Part shown: positions 55,900-64,000 of the stretch, piece by piece | How positions within the stretch are numbered: the stretch's first letter is position 1 | Layout of the letters: every line of letters begins with the position of its first letter | Assembly (NCBI GenBank): GCA_037176705.1 | Contig: CM073896.1 | Coordinates: 18,364,708-18,428,707, forward strand | Reading direction: 5' to 3' | From: Molossus alvarezi | Lineage: Eukaryota > Chordata > Mammalia > Chiroptera > Molossidae | DNA: 64,000 nt | The notes under the pieces: model-generated | Databases searched by the model: none | What the model was told of the DNA's origin: nothing | What the model saw: only the letters and a program-made list of their open reading frames with translations | Position numbers and translations under genes: made by a program

Positions 55900-56035
55900 G
55901 GTTTCTATGGGGACTTGGTTGTCTGTCTCCCCAGGTGGACCGTCAGCTCCAGGACAGCTTCACCAGTTCTCCAGTGCCTGGCACACTGCCAAGTATACAT
56001 CAGACGCACAATAAATACTTGTTGATTAAATGGGG
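55900..56035 (+). repeat. L2 3' end
   Basis: GTCTGTCTCCCCAGGTGGACCG, CAGTGCCTGGCACACTGCC and CACAATAAATACTTGTTGATTAAATG follow the sense-strand L2 3' end, which ends in AATAAATATTTGTTGAATGA. Confidence 0.65.
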
Positions 56036-56289
56036 GAAAAGAACTCAGCAAGATGACAAAGCCTCTGGAGTAGGGTCAGAGTCACCAGACTGGGGATCCC
56101 AGGAGGGCAGAAGTTACCTAAAATGTCCTAGCCCAGAGAGAAAGATCTGGCGGTGTCCTCAGACACATTCCTCCACCCAGCACGTCATCTCCAGCGTGGG
56201 CTGTGGGTACACAAAGTCCTAAGTAGGTAACAAAGTTGGGGGGAGAAGCCAAGTGCACAAATTCTAACTACAGAGCAGGCGGTGAGGGG

Positions 56290-56420
56290 AGAGAGATGGC
56301 ATTTGTAGGGTGCTTCTCATGAGCCAGGTACTTCACCTGCCTGTTATTTCACAGGAGCCCCAAGCGCTGCACCCCCTTATCTTCATTCTGCAGATATGAA
56401 GCTAAGTATAAGAGATTCAG
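56290..56420 (+). repeat. MIR-like fragment
   Basis: GGGTGCTTCTCATGAGCCAGGTACTTCACC and CTTATCTTCATTCTGCAGATATGAAGC resemble the MIR sense order (TACTATGTGCCAGGCAC, then CCATTTTACAGATGAGG). Confidence 0.55.
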
Positions 56421-56789
56421 TAATATTTAAAACTCACATGTACCTAACTCTAAACCCTATATTCTTTTCACAGTGTCATGTAAAAGAGGTGCCATGTGAG
56501 AAGTAGATCCTGAGAGACAAGACAGAGGATTTGAGACAAGCCTCGATAGTAGGATTTCAGCCAGCAGAGATGCTCCAGATGTTCTGGGAGGAGAAAACTG
56601 TGGGGTCTGGGGGCCGCTCATAGCTCAGGTGTATGTGCTGTCCCATCATGCATTCCAACCATCTCCACCCCACCTGCCTCCACCCAGCTGACTGGGGTCG
56701 CTGGAGGCACTGCCTTCATCTGCCGTGGCCCGAGAACAGTCTCAGACTGGCACAGGGCTTGTCACTTCACTGGGGAGTGAAGTTAAAAA

Positions 56790-57300
56790 CTCAGATCCCA
56801 CAAGGATGTGAAGCAGCTGGGACTCTCACACACGGTGGGAACATAAAACGGTATAACTGCTTTGGAGAACAGTTTTTCAGTCCCTTAAAAAGATATAAAC
56901 ATATACCTATCATATGACCCAACCACTCTACTCCTAGATATTTACCCGAGAGAAATTAAAATATATGTCCATACAGAGATGTGGACATGCATGTTCATAA
57001 CAGCTTCATTTGCAGTAGCCCCAAACTGGAAACACCCAAATGTCCATCAGCAGGTGAATGGATAAGTAAATGTACGGCTGATCCACAGAACACTACTCTG
57101 CAGTGAAAAGGAATGATCTATACACACAACAACATGGACAAATTTCAGAGAAATTTTATCAAGTGGGAGAAGCCAGACCAAAATGGCGTATGTACATACT
57201 GAATGATTCCATTTATATAAATTCTCAAAAATGAAAATCAATCTGTAATGACAGATGTCAGATCAGTGGTTTCCTGGGGTTGGATGGGGCACAAAGAAGT
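56790..57300 (+). repeat. Old L1 (L1M-type) 3' region
   Basis: Landmarks run in sense order: GAAGCAGCTGGGACTCTCAC, TTTGGAGAACAGTTTTTCAG, ATATGACCCAACCACTCTAC, AACACCCAAATGTCCATCAG, GAATGATTCCATTTATATAA and CAGTGGTTTCCTGGGG. This is the typical L1M C-terminal and 3' UTR sequence, decayed and non-coding. Confidence 0.85.
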
Positions 57301-57314
57301 TTGGGGGGGCCTCA

Positions 57315-57375
57315 TTTATTAGAGTGACCATAACAAAATACTCCAGACTGGGTAGCCTAACCAACAGTTTAACAG
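57315..57375 (-). repeat. Short MaLR-LTR-like fragment, tentative
   Basis: GACCATAACAAAATACTCCAGACTGGG matches the same LTR landmark as the longer copy at 58,823, where it reads CCATAACAAAATACCACAGACTGGG. Only about 60 bases are recognisable. Confidence 0.45.
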
Positions 57376-57441
57376 GTAGCAATCAAACTTGTGGTGATCA
57401 TGATTGATTGTGGTAGTTGTTTCAAAACTTATCAGGTTATG

Positions 57442-57646
57442 CCCGGCCAGTATGGCTCAGTGGTTGAGCATCCACCTATGTACCAAGAGGTCACCAGTTC
57501 GATTCCCAGTCAGAGCACATGCCCAGGTTGTGGGCCCGATCCCCAGTGTGGGCATGCAGGAGGCGGCCAGTCGATGTTCTCTCTCATCGATGTTTCTATC
57601 TCTCTCTCCCTCTCCCCTCCTCTCTCTCTAAAATCAATAAAGAAAA
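57442..57646 (+). mobile_element. VES-like SINE (short-tail subtype)
   Basis: Head GCCCGGCCAGTATGGCTCAG, B box GGTTCGATTCCC (here AGTTCGATTCCC) and a final AAAATCAATAAAG tail. TSD AAAACTTATCAGGTTATG at 57,424-57,441 and AAAACTTATCAGATTATG at 57,647-57,664, 17 of 18 identical. Confidence 0.94.
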
Positions 57647-57664
57647 AAAACTTATCAGATTATG

Positions 57665-58429
57665 CACTTTTAATAGGAACAAGTTAATTGTATACAAATA
57701 TCACCTCACTAAAGCTGTTTAAAGAAACAGTAACAACAAGCATCAGACCCTGGGCTGTCCCCTCAGAGACAGGCTACTCTGTCAGGAATAGAGCTTATAA
57801 ATCTCCATTTCCAGCTTGTCCTAGTGACTAGTGCACCGTCGGTTTGGGAACCAGCGGTTTAGGTGGACCAAAGGCGGGAGACCAGCAACCCAGAGCCCAC
57901 ACCCAGCACCCCTCTACAAGCAGGCATTATCAGAAACGTTTGTGCACAGTCAGCTGCCCGGAGCCCAAACAAGCAGCACCAAGCAGGAGAAACACAATTG
58001 CAGAGGCAGGTTGAGAAAGTGAACCTTTCAAAAACACCATCTCCCCACATTCTAAACCACCCCGGTAACATATAATCTAGGTAAAATGGTGCATCTAGCC
58101 CCTACTCCCATCCAGATGACTGTCCCTAAAACTCTCTTAAATAGACATTCTTGGCCATAAAGCTCTTTCTCCCCTTTATGAATCAATTCATGCCTTGGTC
58201 AGTGACTGACACTCCTATGACTATTCACTCCACAGTGAGTGGTTCATGACCACAGTCTTCTGTGGAATAAAACATCCTCATAGTTTATGTCGCCACCCCA
58301 CCCATCAGCCCAGTCTTGCTGAACATGCACCCATTGCCCACCAGGGGGAGTAGTGGCTGGATTTTAACTTCCCAGCATGCATTGTGTTATTTTTCTGGGG
58401 GTGGTCAGTAAGCAGCTTCATATTCAATA
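57665..58429. other. Unique DNA, nothing recognised
   Basis: No repeat or exon is recognisable. A weaker CTCF-like motif (CCACCAGGGGGAGTAG) lies at 58,338-58,353, with A in place of the C of the GGC core. Confidence 0.4.
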
Positions 58430-58560
58430 CTATGTTGTAATGGTTCTGGTCTTGGTTCTAACACACAGGGTAGAACATAGGCCGTCTGTGTAACTTTGCT
58501 GAGCGTCCATTTTCTTATCTGTAAATGTAATATAATGAGATCTTTGGGACTGGCTATGCT
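58430..58560 (-). repeat. MIR-like fragment, antisense
   Basis: GTGTAACTTTGCTGAGCGTCC, then TTTTCTTATCTGTAAATG parallels the antisense MIR landmarks GTGACCTTGGGCAAGTC and TTTCCTCATCTGTAAAATG. Diverged. Confidence 0.5.
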
Positions 58561-58822
58561 AGAGTGCTGATGCCGTTCGTTCGTGCATGTAGCAGCCTCC
58601 CAGCTCGGCTCCTCCTGCACCTTCACACTATTGGTATCTTTTATTGCCATCTCTTGATTTACATTTGTTTTGTTTTGTTTTGTTACTGTAGGAATAAGCA
58701 GGAGTTCAGGTTCAGGTCATGCAAATCAGGCCCATTCTAAACACCACCTACTTGTCAGCCACTAGACTTAGAATAAATTCTACACATCCCGTATCATGGG
58801 CGAAGGAACAGGCTTTACTGGG

Positions 58823-59218
58823 TGTCTTAATCTGCTTGGCTGCCATAACAAAATACCACAGACTGGGCGGATTAAACAACTGAAATATACTGCTCATAGT
58901 TGAGAGATTAGAAGTCCAAGATCAAGGTGTTGGCAGGTTCGGTTTCATCTGAGGCCTCGCTCCTTGGTTTGCAGACGGCCTCCTTCTCCCTGCGCCCTCA
59001 CGGGGTCTTTATCCTGTGTGAGCACCCCTGGTGTCTTTCTGTGTGTCCAAAGTTCCTCTTCTTAGAAGGATGCCAGTCGGATTGGATTAGGATTTACCCT
59101 AATGGCCTCATTTTAACTTAGTTCTCTCTTTAAAGATCTTATCTGCAAACAGTCACATTCTAATGTCCTGGGGGTTAGGACTTCCACATATGAAATGTGA
59201 GGAAACAATTTATCCCAC
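58823..59218 (-). mobile_element. MaLR-type solo LTR (MST/MLT1-like), antisense
   Basis: On the plus strand the order CTGCCATAACAAAATACCAC, GAAGTCCAAGATCAAGGTG, CCCTCACGGGGTCTTTATCC, CTAATGTCCTGGGGGTTAGG and CCACATATGAAATGTGAGG is that of an MST/MLT1 LTR read backwards. Only LTR sequence is present, as expected for a solo LTR of this non-autonomous ERVL-related group. No viral coding region is visible. Confidence 0.75.
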
Positions 59219-60475
59219 ACCACTGGCAAAACTGGGTAGGAAAAACCAGCATTATTCTCACGAGTTGGGTTCCAGGGCCAGGACTCTTTGCTGGAGGCGT
59301 AATGTAAATTTGCATTCCAGATGCAGGTCTCCAAATCCCAGCGCCTTCTGCTATAAGGAAAGCATCGGAGGAAACAGGTCAGCAATGTACAAACCACTGA
59401 GCACAAGTCTGGATTTAGGTGCCAACAGTTTAAGAGGTATCAGGGAAATCCAACTGCCCAACACCTAGGGACATGGGGAAATCATAGTCCTTCCAACCAG
59501 TGGAGGAGAAGAAGCCAAAGAACCTGCGGGAGACTGAGCCCAATGCAGTACGTCATGCCTGGAGAGGTGAGGTCCCAGAGAGTTCATTGTCCCAGCAGAG
59601 CAGAGTCTCAGGGGCATTTCGAACAATTCTGTGACTTGTTGGAAGAGGTATGTGGAAGACCCTGGAGATCTTACACTTTCTTTTATTTCCCATAATCCTA
59701 CAGTCTGTGTGGGAAAGACTCACAGCTTAGCATTGCAAACATCCTTATTCATCTGATAGAACAACATCCTCTAGACTTGACTGAAATAAAATAAATAAGG
59801 ATGAAAAGAATAGGGTCCAATAAATAAATAAGTAAAACCATCTAAACCAGCAGTCCATGCTTTAAGTACCATCCAACAAGCAGTGAAGAATCAATAAACG
59901 AAAAAGAGAAAGATGTCAAAGAGTTAACAGGTATGTATTAAGCTGACTGTATCAACTAAAAATCGTCTCCAAAAAGTATGTTGGTCCAGGTAGTTTTAGA
60001 GATAAGTTATTTAAAACCTTTGAGGAATTAGAAAATGTCTTTGCTATATAAACTGTTCTGCAGGATATAAACAAGTAAAAAACTTCCACGTCCATTTTAC
60101 TAAATCAATATAATCCTGATGCCACGGCCGGTGGGAGGATAATGGTCAGATGTATCCTGCGGCCACTAGCGCCCTGGAGAGGACCTGGGGTGCGGTGTTA
60201 TGAAGTCACATGAAGAAGGTGTTCCAGGAAGAGTCAATGAGTGACCGTCATAATAAGAACCAAAAAGGGACCACTAGATTGACAACCTAAGGGTCCTTGC
60301 TGACCTTGACACACATAGTCTCAGTGGAGGGGTGAGGATAGAGGCTGATTAGAATGGGTTGAAGAGAGCATGTGAATTGGGGGGGGGGGTAGACTATGAC
60401 AAAGGAAAACTCTTTCAAGAAGCTCCATGAAAAGGAACAGAGAGAGGACACAGAATTCAGAGAATGATGAAGAGA
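59219..60475. other. Unique DNA, nothing recognised
   Basis: AT-richer sequence with AAATAAATAAG runs near 59,790-59,835 and a G run at about 60,379-60,389. No gene or clear repeat. Confidence 0.4.
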
Positions 60476-60489
60476 CAGGAAGGATTGTT

Positions 60490-60742
60490 GGTTTTTTATG
60501 TTTGTTTTTTTAATCCTCACCCTAGAATATTTTGCTATTTATCTTCAGATAGAGTGGGAAGGAGGGAGAGAGAGAAAGAAACAGCCAGGTGAGAGGGACA
60601 CATCGACTGGTTGCCTCCCGCACAACCCCGACCAAGGCCGGGGACAAACTGCAACCAAGGTACATGCCCTTGACCAGAATTGAACCCATGACTCTTTGGT
60701 CCACAGGCCAATACTCTAACCGTTGAGCCATACTGGCCAGGG
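60490..60742 (-). mobile_element. VES-like SINE, antisense (long-tail subtype)
   Basis: The minus strand has head GCCCTGGCCAGTATGGCTCA, B box GGTTCAATTCTG, AAGGGCATGTACC and the TCTGAAGATAAATAGC plus GGTGAGGATTAAAA ending. The imperfect TSD is CAGGAAGGATTGTT (60,476-60,489) and CAGAAGGACTGTT (60,743-60,755). Confidence 0.92.
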
Positions 60743-60989
60743 CAGAAGGACTGTTTTATTAATGGCACATACTAGAGCTTGTTTATATGCTGATGAGAAT
60801 GATCCAGGAGTGAGAGAGAAACTGGTGGTGCGAAAAGGAGAGGAGGTAATTATAAGCATGATGAGATGGACGTCAGAGGACCAGTGGCCTTGCATGAGAG
60901 AAGGACCTTTCATCCATAGTAAAGGGAGGGAAGTGGAGAGTGTGGACATTTGGCGGTATGCAACTATGATATGCATGAAGCTTTTGCTG

Positions 60990-61110
60990 TAAGAACATTC
61001 ACTGAAACATTGTTTATAATAGCAAAAAGAAAAGAAACAAGATAAACACCCAATAGAGGCATTGACTAAATATACCAGAATATTATGCAGCCATTAAAAG
61101 TGATGTTATG
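60990..61110 (+). repeat. Old L1 3' fragment
   Basis: CATTGTTTATAATAGCAAAAAG, CAATAGAGGCATTGACTAAAT and CAGAATATTATGCAGCC are typical of the extreme C-terminal and 3' region of L1M elements. It lies before, not after, the reverse-transcriptase relic that follows, so it is from another insertion or a rearranged copy. Confidence 0.6.
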
Positions 61111-61139
61111 TACTTCAGCTAACATTTTACTGAATGATA

Positions 61140-62655
61140 AAGACCTAAGACTAGGAATAAGGCAAAGATTTCTGCTCTTGTCGTTCCTATTCAGCATAGT
61201 ATTGGAGGTCTAAGCCAGTGCCATAAGGCAAGAAAAGGAAATAAAAGGCATACAGATTGGGAAAAAAAATAAAATAAAACTGTCTTTTTTTTTTTTTTTT
61301 TTGCAGATGACGTAACTGCCTATGTAGAAAATCCCCAGGAATCTACCAAAGAAAATTTCTTAGTACTAATAAGTGGTTTTAGCAAAGGCACGGGATACAA
61401 GGCTTTTTAATACTAACAATGGACAATTGGAAACTGAAATTAAAAACACAATACAATAATAATTGCTGGGAGAAAAAAGAGAAAGACAGAGAAAAGATTA
61501 GATATAAATCTAACAAAGTATGACAAGATCTGTATGCTAAAAACTCCAAAACTTCAATGAAAGAAATCAAAGATCTAAATAAATGGAGAGGCATAGTATC
61601 TTTATGGATTGTTAAGGCTCAACATAGTAAAAATGACAATTCTGAAACTAATATAAAGGTTTAACACAATTACTATGAAAAATCCTAGCGGGATTCTTTG
61701 TAGACATAGACAAGCTGTGATGTTTATATGGAAAGGCAAAGTAACTAAACTGGTATTTTATAAGTATTACTTGATTTTAAAATGTTTTTATTGATTTTTT
61801 TTTTTTTTAGAGAGAGAGGAAGGGCAGAGAGATAGAAACATCCATGTGAGAAGCATCGATGGGTTGCCTCCAGCACACCCCTACTGGGGATCGAGCCCGC
61901 AACCCAGGCTGTGCCCTGACCAGGAATAGAACCAGTACCTCTCAGTCCATGGGATGACATTCAATCCTCTGAGACACACTGGCCGGGCTGACTTTAAAAC
62001 TCACTATAGCAACAGCAATAAAAATAATGTGCTTTCGCAGAGGCTTAGACACATAATAGAAGATTCAATAATAGATCTACACAGGACTGCAGACTGATTT
62101 TTTTACAAAGACGCAATAGCAACTCAATAGAAAAGGGATAGTTTTTGAATAGTTGACATTCATAAGTAAAAACATGAACTTCAACCTAAACTTTACACAT
62201 TATACAAAAATTAACTAAAAATAGGCCATCGATCTAAATATAAAACAGAGGAAAACAGGAAAAATGTTTGAGACCTATGATTAGGCAAAAATATTTTAGA
62301 TATGACACCAAAGGCACAATCCAGAAAAGAAATGTTGATCAATTGAGCGTCACCAAAATTAAAATGTTTGTTCGGCAAAAGGCCCCGTTAAAATGATAAA
62401 AACCACAAGGCACAGACTGAGCCGAGGAGGGGATTGCAAACCATATCAGCAAAAATCAAAGTACTTGTATGCAAATTACACAGAAAACTCTCTAGCCTCT
62501 GCAGTAACAAAGCAAAATATCCCATTAGAAAACTGGTAAAAGACTGAAACAGACATTTCACCGAAGAAGATATACGGATGGCAAAAAAAAAGTTCATTAA
62601 AAGGTGTTCAATATCATTGATTTGTAATGAACAGAAGTAACTCTACACTAGGTAA
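61140..62655 (+). pseudogene. Old L1 ORF2 remnant, reverse transcriptase and downstream part
   Basis: Conceptual translation in broken frames gives landmarks of mammalian L1 ORF2. They include a segment around 61,180-61,260 ending IKGIQIGK-like, the catalytic ADD of the F/YADD reverse-transcriptase box at about 61,303-61,311, then VENPQESTKENFLVLIS-like and SGFSKGTGYKAF-like stretches to 61,410. Later parts (62,290-62,655) follow the region between the reverse transcriptase and the C terminus. Stops and frameshifts are frequent. An 18-base T run sits just before the ADD codons, and a SINE interrupts at 61,784-61,987. The element is ancient and dead. Confidence 0.75.
61784..61987 (-). mobile_element. 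VES-like SINE, antisense, in old L1
   Basis: The minus strand has head GCCCGGCCAGTGTGTCTCAG, a diverged body (CCCCAGTAGGGGTGTGCTGG) and an A-rich tail (T run at 61,795-61,809). TSD-like flanks TTGATTTTAAAAT (61,771-61,783) and CTGACTTTAAAAC (61,988-62,000), 10 of 13 identical. Confidence 0.88.
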
Positions 62656-62689
62656 AATAAACAAACACAAACCAATGCGTTCTTTACAA

Positions 62690-63058
62690 ATTCCCTGGGA
62701 CACTCTGCTGAAGCCCTGAGTTGCCAAGTGAGAAGACTTCTATGCTGTGAGGAAGTCCAAGCCACATGGAAAGGCTTCAGCTGACAGCCCCAGCTGAGGC
62801 CCCCGCCAGTAGCTCACATCAATTGCCAGATGTGAAATAAGGAGACCTCCAGATGATTCCAGTCCTCGGCCACCGTCACCTCCATCCATCACACCTTCCC
62901 AGCTGAGGGCTCCCTGCATCTTAAAGCAGATGGAAGTCTTTCCCCCCATACCTGGTCCAAATTCATAACCTGAGAATCCATGAGCATAATAAAATAGCTG
63001 TGTTAAGCTGCTAAATGTGGGAGTACCCATTACCCAGTAATAGTAACCAGAGCAAATG
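62690..63058 (+). mobile_element. MaLR-type LTR (MLT1-like), sense
   Basis: GAGGAAGTCCAAGCCACATGG, CAGCTGACAGCCCCAGCTGAGG, CCAGATGATTCCAGTCCTCGG, CATAATAAAATAGCTGTG, TTAAGCTGCTAAATGTGGG and AACCAGAGCAAATG follow the MLT1 LTR order, including the AATAAA polyadenylation region and the TTAAGCCACTAAG-like end. Only the LTR is present. Confidence 0.7.
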
Positions 63059-63629
63059 GGCATTCTTTGTTCTCTCTGCAAAACGAACTGACTTCAAGTC
63101 AGTCAGTGTGCTTACCAGATATCTACTACCCAGTATAAAGTTCCTCCTCTCTGTTAGGTACCTTTCATTTCTTCCCATTCGGTGAGCTCTGTGCTTATGA
63201 AGAAGCATTATGTTCTTCCCAAACCTGTTTATGTCCGTTGTATGTATTATTATACTTACACAATTGAACTAAAGATTATATAAACCGATAAAATCTTGGT
63301 ATGAAAACAGAGTTGTTATTATTATAAAAACTAAGGTGAATGCTTTGGAAATAGTCGATAAAAGTACATTGATAAAAATTATTACAGTAGAATTAGATGT
63401 GGATGAGATAACTATAAGAAATTGTTGGGGGATTTTGAAAAGCCAAAAAGATTCTGCATTCAGATTGCTTTTAAATGTCTTTACGTTCTCATTTCTTTTT
63501 AAAGAAATAAAAACTATATATTGTAGTTGATGGTGTGATTTATGTAAGAAAGACAAGCTTCAGTTCCAATCAGTGGACCCCTACTTAAAAGAAAGCATTT
63601 GGCCCTACATCAAAAGATTGGCAAAGGAC
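63059..63629. other. AT-rich unique DNA, nothing recognised
   Basis: Contains AT-rich sequence with short open frames (for example 63,336-63,530) that match nothing I know. Could include old L1 sequence too diverged to recognise. Confidence 0.4.
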
Positions 63630-64000
63630 TATACTTTTATATGTTTTAAGTTAAAATAAAATGTTTAATGCACCTACCCTTTGACCCAGTAAATTTACTC
63701 CTGGGTATAAACCGAAGAGAAATGAAAACATATGTCCACAAAAATCCTTAGGCAAAGATGTTCGTAGCAGCATTTGTCGTGATAACCCAGACTGGAAAAC
63801 CAAATGTCCATCAAGAGGAGAATGAATAAACAAATTGTGGGATATTCCTACATGAACTAATACTCAACAGCTAAAAGCAATGAATGCAACAACATGGGTG
63901 AATCTCACAGACATGACACTGAGTGAAAGAATCAAACATAAAAGAACTCGTACTGTATGATTTCATTTATATAAAATTCGATCACAGGCAAAACTAATCT
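63630..64000 (+). repeat. Old L1 (L1M-type) 3' region, running off the window
   Basis: CCTACCCTTTGACCCAGTAAAT, CTCCTGGGTATAAACCGAAG, GAAAACATATGTCCAC, AAACCAAATGTCCATCAAG and GTATGATTTCATTTATATAA are in the sense order of the L1M C-terminal and 3' UTR. The element continues past the end of the window. Confidence 0.85.

Noticed and set aside
58823..63058. An endogenous retrovirus with coding regions
   Set aside because: Only LTR-type sequence of the non-autonomous MaLR group is seen at 58,823-59,218 and 62,690-63,058, in opposite orientations. No gag, pol or env-like frame lies between them; the interval holds a SINE and old L1 sequence.

Overview
The window is a stretch of mammalian nuclear DNA, almost certainly from a bat. 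About twenty tRNA-derived SINEs share the head, body and T/C-rich 3' end of the VES family described from vespertilionid and related bats. The background holds mammalian L1, HAL1, L2, MIR and MaLR relics. I find no protein-coding exon, rRNA, functional tRNA or other RNA gene that I can support. Long open frames occur only inside the tandem array and the retrotransposon remnants.

Layout. 1-15.6 kb: mostly unique sequence with a CpG-rich left edge, an old L1 tail, MIR/L2 scraps and six VES-like SINE insertions. 15.6-20.7 kb: a complete HAL1-like (half-L1) element in plus orientation, bounded by a 20-bp imperfect target-site duplication (TSD). It is split by an antisense 5'-truncated L1 and three SINEs, each with its own TSD. 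20.7-22.25 kb: another SINE, an unassigned old repeat and unique DNA.

22.26-32.41 kb: a 10-kb tandem array of roughly 460 units of about 22 bp. This is the most striking object here. The unit reverses strand twice (near 23,159 and 29,322), giving an inverted-direct-inverted layout. It also carries nested higher-order duplications (about 240, 680-700 and 1,450-1,470 bp offsets), a 40-bp dimer zone, and a CpG-rich 44-bp dimer zone at the right end. The unit lacks stop codons on both strands, so it gives artefactual open frames of up to 758 codons.

32.4-64 kb: L2 relics, a SINE pair sharing a target, an L1 3' end, long GC-richer unique DNA (43-56 kb) with a GC-box repeat, a CpG cluster and CTCF-like motifs. 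AT-richer sequence follows from 56 kb, with old L1 pieces and MaLR LTRs.

There is no operon-like or pathway logic to report. The biology visible is retrotransposition history, satellite evolution and a few candidate regulatory motifs. All repeat family names come from recognition of consensus-like sequence, not from a search.
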